Origin: Paenibacillaceae bacterium GAS479
GTDB taxonomy: Bacteria; Bacillota; Bacilli; Paenibacillales; Paenibacillaceae
DNA length: 64,000 nucleotides
Reading direction: 5' to 3'
NCBI GenBank assembly: GCA_900105225.1
Contig: LT629764.1
Location: 1,479,501 to 1,543,500 of the forward strand
Below, one piece after another: positions 27,334 through 35,484 of the stretch (position 1 is its first letter; every line of letters starts with the position of its first letter). The notes under the pieces were generated by a model. The model saw only the letters and a program-made list of their open reading frames with translations, did no database searches and was not told the origin of the DNA. A program made the position numbers and the translations under genes.

Positions 27334-28281
27334 CTACTCATCCCGCACAGCATCCTGGAGCGGCCGCAGCGCCGGGCTTCCCGGCTTTTCAATCAAGCTT
27401 TTGTGCATCCAGATCGCCGCCTGCGATCCATCGCCCATGGCGATCGAAGCCTGCTCGGAGTGTGCGAGCACATCTCCCGCCGCCCACACATGTTTCACAT
27501 TGGTCATTTTGGTGCGAGGGTCGGCTTCGATATGACGGTTGCCGTGAAGCTTGACCCCAAGCTGCGCGCCGAGTCCAGAGCGCACCTCATTGCCGCCAAA
27601 AGCAACGAAAGCCCGTCCACCCTCGATCCACTCACCCGTAGCGAGCGTTACGCCTTGCAATTGATCGCCCTCTGTCACCAATCGCTCGATTCGCTCTGCC
27701 ACGATCCGAACGCCCTTTTCTTCCAGCTTAGCGAGCAGCTCCGGCTTTACCTCCGCCTTCTCGTGATTGATGTAGACAAGTTCATCGGTCCAATAGGACA
27801 AAATATCCGCCATATGCGCCCCCGGATTGCCCGATCCCATCACAATAGCGCGCCTGCCCGTAAGCTCGTAACCGTCGCAGTCCGGGCATACATAAATGCT
27901 GATGCCAAGACAGGGGCGAAGCCCCTCCAATGGCGGAAGCCGATCCATGACGCCGGTCGCCAGCAATAATCGCCGGCCCTCATACGTTTCGCCAGCTTCT
28001 GTACGCACGGAGAAGCCCTCACCGTTTAACGCTGAAGCCTCAATAGCCTTATCCTTTACAAAACGGACGCCCACCTTTTCCGCCTGAATTCTCCCTGCCT
28101 TACGAAGATCCGGTCCGCTCACTCCGTCCGGCCAACCGATCAAATTATGGTAACGAAGGCAGAAGCTCGACCGCCCGTCCTCCGAATCAATAACGAGCAC
28201 GTTATGGTTATACCGCCCCAGCTGCACCGCAGCGCTTAAACCCGCGAGTCCACCCCCGACAATGAGTGCATCGTAACGCAT
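27334..28281 (-). CDS. TrxB-like NAD(P)/FAD oxidoreductase
   Basis: This 315-residue flavoprotein has an FAD site DALIVGGGLAGLSAAVQLG, a central redox pair CPDC in YVCPDCDGYEL, an NAD(P) site IVMGSGNPGAHMADIL and the C-terminal FAD contact VWAAGDV. The order matches thioredoxin reductase-like proteins. The NAD(P) loop GSGNPG differs from the GGGxxA of classical TrxB, so the partner protein and cofactor may differ. I prefer the ATG at 28281, nine bases after GAAAGG, to the GTG at 28290. Confidence 0.85.
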   Translation of the reverse strand: MRYDALIVGGGLAGLSAAVQLGRYNHNVLVIDSEDGRSSFCLRYHNLIGWPDGVSGPDLRKAGRIQAEKVGVRFVKDKAIEASALNGEGFSVRTEAGETYEGRRLLLATGVMDRLPPLEGLRPCLGISIYVCPDCDGYELTGRRAIVMGSGNPGAHMADILSYWTDELVYINHEKAEVKPELLAKLEEKGVRIVAERIERLVTEGDQLQGVTLATGEWIEGGRAFVAFGGNEVRSGLGAQLGVKLHGNRHIEADPRTKMTNVKHVWAAGDVLAHSEQASIAMGDGSQAAIWMHKSLIEKPGSPALRPLQDAVRDE

Positions 28282-28386
28282 CGTTTTCACCCTTTCCGAA
28301 CCTGGCTTTTTCGTATTATTACCGTATCATGCCCCCTTCTAATCCGAGCCCTGCTTGAGCGTTTAGCCCGAATTTCCCCATCCAGC

Positions 28387-28415
28387 TTGGATTATTTGGA
28401 GCGGAGGAGTACAAT
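28387..28415 (+). promoter_or_regulatory. Probable promoter of the MFS exporter at 28534
   Basis: TTGGAT and TACAAT are separated by 17 bases. The transcript leader would be about 110 bases. Confidence 0.45.
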
Positions 28416-28533
28416 ATAAAGGACAGAAATGTGCGGAAAACCACTTTTATTTCTTGAACATGCCTCTTAGATTCGGCTTAGATTCGGCTTTGCAACAGGG
28501 TCCGGCCAGCCCCGGAAAGGACTTGATATTTAT

Positions 28534-29745
28534 ATGGCGGATTCATATTTATGGAAACGAAATCTGCTCGTTTTATGGATCGGCGTTTTTTTCTGCAGCA
28601 CCGCTTATACCGTATCCATCCCCTTCATGCCCATGTTTCTGCGCAATGACCTCGGAATCACGAATAACCTCACGCTCTGGTCGGGATTTGCCTTTGGCAT
28701 CACCTTCCTCGCCAGTGCACTCATTGCTCCCTACTGGGGTTCTCTCTCGGACAAATACGGCCGCAGGCCCATGCTGATCCGCTCCGGCTTCGCGCTCGCG
28801 GCGCTTTATATGGTCACCTATTTCGTGCATGATCCCTATGTATTCCTCGGGGTACGCGTCGGCCAAGGTTTGCTGGCTGGATTCGTCCCGGCAGCAATTG
28901 CTCTAGTCGCCACGAATACACCCGAGAACAAAGCAGGTTATGCGCTCGGCATAATGGCTACCGCTAGTGCGACAGGTGGTATCATCGGTCCGCTGATTGG
29001 CGGCTTGGTCAGCCATTATTTCAGTAATCGGGAGAGCTTTATTTTTTCCGGCTTCATCGTACTTGTGTCCGCGCTGATCGCAGTGTTTTTCGTCAAGGAA
29101 CATAAGTTCAACCGGAGTGCTGTCCGCTCCCCGATCCGTGAGGATTTAAAAGAAGCATTCTCCAACAAAGTGTTAGTAACGATGCTCGGTTTAGTATCGC
29201 TTGGCACGTTTTCCGTGATGATTCTGGAGCCTCTTCTTACGGTTTATATGATGGATATTGGCGGCAGCGACGGCAATGCGAGCCTGCTGGCTGGGGTCGT
29301 TTTCTCCGCAGTTGGTATCGCCACGTTAATTGCAGCGCCGCAGTGGGGTAAGTTCGGCCCGCGTATCGGCTACACGAATGTGCTCGTCATCGGCCTGATG
29401 GGCGGAGGGATTGGCAATCTGCTGCAATTTTTCGCGCATAATTTTGTCGCTTTCGGCGCGTTGCGTTTCTTGTACGGGTTATGTTTCGCTGGAGTGTACC
29501 CTTCGCTAAATGCATTGATCGTAAAAGTGACTGCGCCGGAGTTCCGCGGCCGCGCCTTTGCCTTGAACCAATCTGCGACGCAGCTCGCGACGATGATGGG
29601 GCCGATTATCGGCGGCGCGCTTGGCGGCGTCATCCCGATTCGCTGGGTATTCGTCCTCAACGGCACGATGCTGATCATCGCCGCTCTGCTGATTCGCAGC
29701 CGCCATCTAGAACGGCATGCGGAGCTGGCGGCGGAACGGGCTTAG
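28534..29745 (+). CDS. MFS multidrug-type exporter
   Basis: This 403-residue protein has 12 predicted helices. The MFS loop 2-3 motif is visible as APYWGSLSDKYGRRPMLIRS, and the drug-exporter helix 5 motif as TASATGGIIGPLIGG. The second half repeats the pattern with GPRIGYTNVLV. It resembles MdtG/YfiS-type drug exporters of the Bacillus group. The substrate cannot be predicted. An AAAGGA lies about 12 bases before the ATG. Confidence 0.85.
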   Translation: MADSYLWKRNLLVLWIGVFFCSTAYTVSIPFMPMFLRNDLGITNNLTLWSGFAFGITFLASALIAPYWGSLSDKYGRRPMLIRSGFALAALYMVTYFVHDPYVFLGVRVGQGLLAGFVPAAIALVATNTPENKAGYALGIMATASATGGIIGPLIGGLVSHYFSNRESFIFSGFIVLVSALIAVFFVKEHKFNRSAVRSPIREDLKEAFSNKVLVTMLGLVSLGTFSVMILEPLLTVYMMDIGGSDGNASLLAGVVFSAVGIATLIAAPQWGKFGPRIGYTNVLVIGLMGGGIGNLLQFFAHNFVAFGALRFLYGLCFAGVYPSLNALIVKVTAPEFRGRAFALNQSATQLATMMGPIIGGALGGVIPIRWVFVLNGTMLIIAALLIRSRHLERHAELAAERA

Positions 29746-29806
29746 GGGCAGGTTCAGGGAAAATTCCACTACTGACTGCAACCTGTGGTGATAAGATTTT
29801 TATGTT

Positions 29807-29863
29807 AAATAAGGGTCAGACCCGAAAGTCATCTTTAGATGATTTCGGGGCTGATCCTTATTT
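29807..29863. repeat. Long hairpin, MITE-like or terminator
   Basis: Arms of about 26 bases, starting AAATAAGGGTCAG and containing CCGAAAGTCATCT, pair almost fully around a tiny loop, and T-rich sequence follows. It could terminate the MFS transcript at 29745. A related sequence occurs 460 bases away at 30269, and the GGCTGnCCC-AAAGTC style of the ends recalls IS termini, suggesting a miniature element. Confidence 0.6.
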
Positions 29864-30012
29864 ATTTAGGCCGCCAGTTCCATATAAGCTGACGGCGCTG
29901 CATCGTTTTCGAATCTGAAGTGTCTTGAGCTTTCATTTTTATATGAATGGTCAAGCTATACACTCACGCTCTGAGTTCCGCTCGCCCATTTATTCAAACT
30001 CCTCCCTCGGTA

Positions 30013-30200
30013 GCGTTACGGAACTGAGAAGCCCTATTTCAACCAAATGGAGGGTTTTCGAGGCGTAACGAATCTGAGAGACGCTAATTGAGGGTATTTC
30101 TCGGGAAAATTAACATTTTGACTCCTATAACGCTTCTCAGTTTCGTTACATCATCGGTAGCCTGTTTTGAGGCGAAATAAGCTCTCTCAGTTTCGTAAGC
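30013..30200. repeat. Four-copy symmetrical repeat with GTAACGAAnCTGAGAnGC core
   Basis: Copies on the plus strand lie at 30013-30032 and 30063-30085, and inverted copies at 30129-30150 and 30180-30200. The spacing within pairs is about 50 bases. The two halves form one imperfect inverted repeat of about 190 bases. No gene is visible between 29746 and 30453. Confidence 0.65.
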
Positions 30201-30268
30201 ATGTTCGTGGACAAGCAGAGGAGCTTCCAGTTTCCCTAGTGTTGAAGCGAAGCGACAGCAACTTTCAC

Positions 30269-30321
30269 AAAGGGGCTGCCCCGAAAGTCATCTAATGAGT
30301 GACTAATAGGACGCCCCCTTT
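30269..30321. repeat. Hairpin related to the 29807 element
   Basis: AAAGGGGC and GCCCCCTTT form the ends, and GTCA pairs with TGAC inside. The stretch CCCCGAAAGTCATCT is shared with the element at 29807. Confidence 0.5.
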
Positions 30322-30453
30322 ATTTGTTATTTTCAACCATATACTAAGATTTACTTCCATATATTAGAAAGTAGGTGCAATTCGGTATATCCGCCGAAAC
30401 AGCCTGTTACAGCAGACCGATCGGATTCTTGTCGTGACGGATACCATTTTCCG

Positions 30454-31233
30454 TTACAGTAGGCCGACAAGCTCCAATCCGTGACGGATACCGTCTTCGG
30501 TTACATCCTTCGTCACATGTTTGGCGGCTTTCTGTACGGTCTCGATTGCATTGCCCATCGCCACACTGTTGTGTACCGACTGCAGCATTTCAATGTCGTT
30601 CAGCCCGTCGCCAAATGCATACACATCTTCTGGACGCACACCGGCGCGACGAACGAATTCTTCAATACCCTTTGCTTTGGAACCGCCCAGTGGCAGCACG
30701 TCCATAGAGAACTGATGCCAGCGGATGAAGCCGAGATTCGGAAATGCCTCACGATAGCCCTTCTCGTCGCCGATTGTACAGAACAGTAGACACTGATAAA
30801 TCTCGCGGCCCAGGTAAAACTCCTTGTCCCATTCCATGACCTTATTCTTCAACGATAACGAAGCCATGCTCTGCTCGATGTAGTCATGGCGCTCGATATT
30901 CGCTTTCATCGTTACATCGTTCATATATACGATTGGGTGATCCAGCTCAGCCGCCCGGTCCGTAATCTGTTGCAGCAACTCCGGCTGGATCGGATTTCGC
31001 ACGATGACCTCACCTTTGCGGACTGCGAATTGACCATTGTAGCTTATAAAAGAGTCGATGCCCAGCTCCTCGCGAATCTCCTTGAACATGAAAGGACCTC
31101 GTCCCGTAGCGATGGCAACCTCGTGTCCGGCATCCTGCAGCTCACGTACCGCCTGTTTGGCCGAAGCCGGAATCCGCTTGTCATGATCCAGAAGTGTACC
31201 GTCTACATCAAAAAATATAAGTTTGCCCGTCAT
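30454..31233 (-). CDS. Cof-type HAD phosphatase
   Basis: This 259-residue hydrolase has HAD motif I FFDVDGTLLD, motif II IATGR, the Lys of motif III in GGSKAKGIEEF and motif IV FGDGLNDIEML. A Cof-type (C2B) cap lies between motifs II and III. Such enzymes dephosphorylate sugar phosphates, FMN or pyridoxal phosphate in the cytoplasm; specificity is not predictable. The ATG has AAGGGGAG upstream. Its 5' end faces the hairpin array at 31312. Confidence 0.9.
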   Translation of the reverse strand: MTGKLIFFDVDGTLLDHDKRIPASAKQAVRELQDAGHEVAIATGRGPFMFKEIREELGIDSFISYNGQFAVRKGEVIVRNPIQPELLQQITDRAAELDHPIVYMNDVTMKANIERHDYIEQSMASLSLKNKVMEWDKEFYLGREIYQCLLFCTIGDEKGYREAFPNLGFIRWHQFSMDVLPLGGSKAKGIEEFVRRAGVRPEDVYAFGDGLNDIEMLQSVHNSVAMGNAIETVQKAAKHVTKDVTEDGIRHGLELVGLL

Positions 31234-31311
31234 AGTGAGAACTCCCCTTTTCCTTATGTCTGAATGAAATGTTTTACTTTGATCGGGTTGCGCGGCCTAG
31301 GGCTCGCCTTT

Positions 31312-31794
31312 CAGGTAGCTTTGACTACTTGCTTCGGGCTTTTCGGCCTGCGGCTCGCCCCTCAAGTAGCTTTGACTACTTGCTTCGGGCTTTTCGGCTC
31401 GAGGCTCGCCCCTCAAGTAGCTTTGACTACTTGCTTCGGCCCATCGAGCCCAGGACTCGCCTTTCAAGTAGCTTTGACTACTTGCTTCGGGCTTTTCGGC
31501 CTGCGGCTCGCCTTTCAAGTAGCTTTGACTACTTGCTTCGGGCTTTTCGGCCTGCGGCTCGCCCCTCAAGTAGCTTTGACTACTTGCTTCGGGCTTTTCG
31601 GCCCGCGGCATCGCCCCTCAAGTAGCTTTGACTACTTGCTTCGGCCCATCGAGCCCGCGGCATCGTCCCTCAAGTAGCTTTGACTACTTGCTTCGGCCCA
31701 TCGAGCCTGCGGCATCGCCCCTCAAGTAACTTTGACTACTTGCTTCCTACCGCGCAGCCCTCAATCCAACCCCTCAAGTAGCTTCCGCTACTTG
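31312..31794. repeat. Tandem hairpin array 1, ten copies, 51/52-bp period
   Basis: The palindrome CAAGTAGCTTTGACTACTTG begins at 31312 (variant), 31363, 31414, 31465, 31516, 31567, 31619, 31671, 31723 and 31775 (variant). The period is 51 for five intervals, then 52 for four. Spacers come in two main versions, one with GGGCTTTTCGGCC and one with GGCCCATCGAGCC, arranged as a mosaic. The copy at 31775 overlaps the stop codon of the thioesterase gene, so the whole array lies in that gene's 3' region. The last spacer is divergent. Confidence 0.9.
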
Positions 31795-32202
31795 ATCCTC
31801 ATCCCCGCCGCGCTCCAGAACCTCGCGCAACCGCTGAGGCAGCTCGCGGCTCCGTCGCTCAACCGAATCCATGCAAACGCAGGTCACTTCTGCATCGGCT
31901 CGAACCACGCCCATACTGTCCAACAGCTCCTGCTTTAGCGCATAGCTTGTACGACCCGCGCGCGACGGTTCGGTACGCACGATGAGCCGCTCTCCTTGTA
32001 CGCATTCGCGGCGATAATTCACATTGATGTTAACTGTGACCGTCTGTATTCCCATTTCCAAAAACGCGGCATAGTCCAGACCGGCACTCTCATACCAGTC
32101 TTCCCGGCCCCATTCCAAATACTCCAAATATTTAGCATTGTTCACATGCCCGTTCACGTCGATCTCGGTAGAGCGGACGACCAGCTCAAGCCTGGATTCC
32201 AT
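31774..32202 (-). CDS. Acyl-CoA thioesterase (4HBT family)
   Basis: This 142-residue hotdog-fold protein has the motif RSTEIDVNGHVNNAKYLEYLEWGRE, where Asp and His/Asn near the N-terminus match the YbgC/FatB-like 4-hydroxybenzoyl-CoA thioesterase group. It would hydrolyse acyl-CoA or acyl-ACP in the cytoplasm. I chose the ATG at 32202, seven bases after AGGGGG. The last codons (QVAEAT and stop) are formed by the first hairpin of array 1, so the array may have altered the C-terminus. Confidence 0.82.
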   Translation of the reverse strand: MESRLELVVRSTEIDVNGHVNNAKYLEYLEWGREDWYESAGLDYAAFLEMGIQTVTVNINVNYRRECVQGERLIVRTEPSRAGRTSYALKQELLDSMGVVRADAEVTCVCMDSVERRSRELPQRLREVLERGGDEDQVAEAT

Positions 32203-32245
32203 CCCATTGCCCCCTGACTTCCTCATCTGCCAACCCGATACGCAA

Positions 32246-32270
32246 CAAAAAATCCGCCCAAGGACGGATT
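32246..32270 (-). terminator. Terminator after the DUF4062 gene pair
   Basis: AATCCG pairs with CGGATT, and on the minus strand six T residues follow. It separates the DUF4062 pair from the thioesterase gene. Confidence 0.65.
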
Positions 32271-32280
32271 AATGGAAGCG

Positions 32281-32469
32281 CTACCGACGGGTCGCCTCTG
32301 CGAGCCTTGTTCGGATTAGCTTAATATTCTGCTGTAATGCGGAGCGCTGCTCTTGCAACAGATCCTCCGAGGTCATACCGTGCGGCGCGAACAAAAGCGC
32401 GTCTCTGGGCTGCAGCCCGGATGCTTCGCTGACACGGCCGTTCTTGGATACCCATATGCCGTCCTTCAT
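32281..32469 (-). CDS. Small protein coupled to the DUF4062 gene
   Basis: The 62-residue product (opening MKDGIWVSKNGRVSEASG) has an N-terminal part rich in Gly and charged residues, then a probable helix (SEDLLQEQRSALQQNIKLIR). It starts inside the end of the DUF4062 gene with a 4-base ATGA overlap and has GGGAGGG upstream, so it is translationally coupled. No family was recognised. It may be a partner or regulator of the larger protein. Confidence 0.6.
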   Translation of the reverse strand: MKDGIWVSKNGRVSEASGLQPRDALLFAPHGMTSEDLLQEQRSALQQNIKLIRTRLAEATRR

Positions 32470-33620
32470 GCCCTCATCCCTCCCAGCAATAAGCGAACTA
32501 GCTTCACCAGTCTCGTGTTAGGTCCTATTATAGCACTAACGACACTGTCTTTGTAGCGGATATAGCGGAGCTGATCCCAGGAAGATCCTGCCGGAAAATG
32601 AAAAGTCACCACAAAAGGCCCGCTTCTGACGCAGTAAAAAAATTTCTGCCCTGACTCCGTGTAATAGACCTGCTCTGCGCGCGGTCCCATGGCGTAAGTC
32701 AGAGCGATATAGGAACTCTGATCGTTCAGCGCAAAGCTCCGCACAGCGGAAGCCCGTCCACAGCAGGAAATGAAACGCATCGCATCTCCGTCTCGCCGAT
32801 ACAACGAGGCCGCGTTGCAAGCTTCATAGCTGCCAACGGTTTCTCGGTTCCAACGTCCGTAACGATGCTCAATCGTTCGACCCTGCAGCCGCTCGCGGAT
32901 TGTGTTCAGCCACACTTTCCAATCATGCGGCGGCTCAAGAGCCACTTGCGGGAGCAAAGCCGCCAGCAAATCAAAACTCGTTTCGGCCTCCTCCAGCCGA
33001 TTGCTATTCTCAGCAATCGTCGGCTCAAGCGGCAGAAGCAGCAGCCCTCGGCGCAGCAGATCACTGAAATAACCTCTCCAATCCGTCTCAACGCCTCGTG
33101 CCAGATCTTCCACGTATATGCCCCGCTGGCGAATATCATGCAGCAGCAACCAGACATAGGGATCGATGTGAGGGGGCGCTTCCTGGCAGGAGCGCAGAAA
33201 ATCCAGTGTCTGCAAGGGGGCCGGATAACTGCCGCTCTCCTGCACTGTATGTGCTATGTATTCATCTAGTTTCCAGGCGATGCCGGAAAAGAAAATAGCT
33301 TTTGTCTCCGCGTCTGCCCAGACTAGCGCTGTTTTACCCTTATCAACTGCACGAATGAACTCCGAATGAGTCACCGTCAAGCCTGCGGCCTCATCGAAGG
33401 TGCCGCCCCTCGTACCGATGAAGAGCAGGTAGAGATCGGACTGCTCCACGGCCTCCAGGCATTTTTCAACCGGGTTCTGGTAAGACGGCCACGGCCCCAA
33501 ATTCTCTTCCCACATCAGAGGTTCATGACCGAGTCCCTCTAACACGCGGAACACGCTGCGCCGCAGCGGCTTCAGGCCGTCCTCGTTCACCGAACTGATA
33601 AATACCCTCGCCTTGGCCAT
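32466..33620 (-). CDS. DUF4062-domain protein
   Basis: The 384-residue protein opens with a DUF4062 domain: ARVFISSVNEDGLKPLRRSV, then LYLLFIGTRGGTFDEAAGLT and VTHSEFIRAVDKGK. DUF4062 is often found at the N-terminus of large STAND-type or signalling proteins. Here it is joined to a C-terminal region of about 220 residues with no NTPase motif (no P-loop seen) and no known domain, ending in a beta-rich part (KFFYCVRSGPFVVTFHF). The ATG is preceded by GGGGGAG. With the coupled small gene it forms a two-gene unit with its own terminator. Confidence 0.7.
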   Translation of the reverse strand: MAKARVFISSVNEDGLKPLRRSVFRVLEGLGHEPLMWEENLGPWPSYQNPVEKCLEAVEQSDLYLLFIGTRGGTFDEAAGLTVTHSEFIRAVDKGKTALVWADAETKAIFFSGIAWKLDEYIAHTVQESGSYPAPLQTLDFLRSCQEAPPHIDPYVWLLLHDIRQRGIYVEDLARGVETDWRGYFSDLLRRGLLLLPLEPTIAENSNRLEEAETSFDLLAALLPQVALEPPHDWKVWLNTIRERLQGRTIEHRYGRWNRETVGSYEACNAASLYRRDGDAMRFISCCGRASAVRSFALNDQSSYIALTYAMGPRAEQVYYTESGQKFFYCVRSGPFVVTFHFPAGSSWDQLRYIRYKDSVVSAIIGPNTRLVKLVRLLLGGMRA

Positions 33621-33759
33621 GCTCCACTCCCCCGTCCGCTCGGTTACTTAAGCGAGACTAGAGCAGACTTTCTGCCGCTAGCCTCGTTCAATTCATTTCC
33701 TTATTGTACCATATCTCGATAAGAAAGCGGACGATCTCCCTTGTCTCAATGACACCAAA

Positions 33760-33797
33760 GGAAAAAGGAGCTCCATTTCAGGGAAAGGAAGCTCCTT
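33760..33797 (-). terminator. Probable terminator after the MFS gene at 33901
   Basis: AAGGAGCT pairs with AGCTCCTT across a long loop, and on the minus strand TTTTTCC follows. It lies about 100 bases past the MFS stop. Confidence 0.5.
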
Positions 33798-33900
33798 GCA
33801 GGCAGGGTTGAGCCAATTTTCCAGAGACAAGGGGGTTAGCTCTAGATTCAGATTCAGATTCAGGCTTCCATAATCAATCTTATAAATTACAACTCCTATA

Positions 33901-35181
33901 TTAAGCTCCCAAACTCACGCCCTGCTTTGCCTGGCTTTGAACGCTTTCCTGTTGACGAGCGAATCTTGGCAGCGTCAAAACATAAACCAGACAAGTCAGG
34001 AACAACAAGACGGCAATGAACAAATAAAGTCCGAGCAGCGTGAAGGAGGACGGGTATAACCATGCAATCAAGCCTAGCATAAGCGTTTGCCCAGCCATCA
34101 TAACGGGATCGATCCAGGCGGAAACTCTGCCCATTTTATGAGGCGCGACAAGCTTAGGCAGCCATCCACCGATAGCCATATTGAGCGGAGCCAGAACACA
34201 GGCTGTGACGAAGGCTAACACTAAATAGGCCCAAGGAGAGGATGTGAAACCGAGTAAGAGGATTAAGAAGCCGGTCAAAAATAAACTGCTGATCAGAATT
34301 TGATAGAGCTTGAATTTTTCCACCAGCTTGGAACCAAGAGCACTCCCAACGACGAAACCTGCACCGAGAAACACCGAGTAGAGCGAAACGAAAAAGGGAT
34401 ATTTGTCAGGAGCCAAATCATATTTCATGGTGAGCATCGGAAGCATCGTGAAGGAACCGCCGATTAGGCCGAACAGAACGAAGCCGCTGATCAGGGACAG
34501 GAGTAGTTTGTTGCTGACAATATAATGGAAGCCGTCTCGGAAATCTCCCCAGATTGATTTCATTTTGAGCGAGGAGAACGATGTAGGTCCATTCGGCAGC
34601 CTGACTTCGACCGGTACACTAACGGAACGCACCAACAGAGCCGTAATGAGGAAGCCAATCGCATCAACCGTTACAGCCCCGAGCACGCCGACCGAATGAT
34701 AAACAAGAGCCCCGAGTCCCGTACCGAACAGGGTGAAAACCCCATTTAAAGATTGATTGAGGCCGGCGGCCTTTACATACTGGTCTTCTCTTAATAATCC
34801 CTGGATCATAGCGCTTTCAGCTGGAAAATAAAACTTGGTCACCGCGCTGCGCAGAAATAGCAGCAGGAACACAATCGGAATCCATGCATTTGCGGCCAGA
34901 GCGGCCAGCATGAGGATCGAGAGCACGGCTCGAATCCAACCGGTATTCTCCGCAATGCGCTTACGATCGAAGCGGTCGGCAAACACGCCGATGAAGAGGA
35001 AAACAAGAACTGTCGGGGCCGAGTATAACATTTCGGCAATAGACGCATAGGCCGGCTGACTGGAGAAGCGGTCTAGGAGATAAAAAGCGAATGCCATCGC
35101 GCCGATCGTTGAAGAAAGCTGCGAACTGACTGTAGCAAAAAATAGCCGAGTAAAGGCGCGGTTACGGAATAATTCCATCAT
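33901..35181 (-). CDS. MFS transporter, copy A of a duplicated gene
   Basis: The 426-residue MFS protein has 12 helices, the loop motif GVFADRFDRKRIAENTG and the family segment LRSAVTKFYFPAESAMIQG. It is of the macrolide-efflux-like MFS_3 group, but no substrate can be given. I chose the ATG pair at 35181, because the copy at 63464 starts at the same ATGATGGAA and has a stop in the frame of the upstream ATG. Over the 179 residues visible in both, I count 18 differences (about 90% identity). Confidence 0.85.
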   Translation of the reverse strand: MMELFRNRAFTRLFFATVSSQLSSTIGAMAFAFYLLDRFSSQPAYASIAEMLYSAPTVLVFLFIGVFADRFDRKRIAENTGWIRAVLSILMLAALAANAWIPIVFLLLFLRSAVTKFYFPAESAMIQGLLREDQYVKAAGLNQSLNGVFTLFGTGLGALVYHSVGVLGAVTVDAIGFLITALLVRSVSVPVEVRLPNGPTSFSSLKMKSIWGDFRDGFHYIVSNKLLLSLISGFVLFGLIGGSFTMLPMLTMKYDLAPDKYPFFVSLYSVFLGAGFVVGSALGSKLVEKFKLYQILISSLFLTGFLILLLGFTSSPWAYLVLAFVTACVLAPLNMAIGGWLPKLVAPHKMGRVSAWIDPVMMAGQTLMLGLIAWLYPSSFTLLGLYLFIAVLLFLTCLVYVLTLPRFARQQESVQSQAKQGVSLGA

Positions 35182-35388
35182 AACTTTCAAAACCATCCTT
35201 CCATAATCGGATTCGTTTGGTTAATTTGTATCTTAAGTATAGGATGGTTTGCAGGCATGCTTAAGGGGCGCGGGATTGAACTTGCCGTCCAACCGAAGTC
35301 GGCCCGCGACCTCATCCTGCAGCAGGATAAGTTCCGTTTTATGGATGTCAGTAGCAAGAAAAGTTGAGGCAGATGTGGGTTTCTGCGC

Positions 35389-35413
35389 AAAAAAACGGCG
35401 CCCAAAGGCGCCG
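35389..35413 (-). terminator. Terminator after the Bcr/CflA gene
   Basis: CGGCGCC pairs with GGCGCCG around CAAA, and on the minus strand seven T residues follow. It lies about 70 bases past the stop at 35485. Confidence 0.85.
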
Positions 35414-35484
35414 CTAGATCCTGTTACCATGAAGTTTTGAAACGGACTTGTTGTAGTGGCAACCTCTTTGCGCTAAAGCATCAC

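Noticed and set aside
31297-31611. Protein with 17-residue repeats on the minus strand
   Set aside because: The 52-bp units break the frame, there is no ribosome binding site, and conservation follows the palindrome rather than codons.
31312-31794. CRISPR array
   Set aside because: The so-called spacers are nearly the same in all units and the repeat is a simple palindrome; there are no unique spacers and no cas genes.
35258-35368. Short plus-strand frame MLKGRGIELAVQPK upstream of MFS copy A
   Set aside because: A related reading is found upstream of copy B, but it has no ribosome binding site and copy B stops early; similarity is explained by the duplicated upstream DNA.
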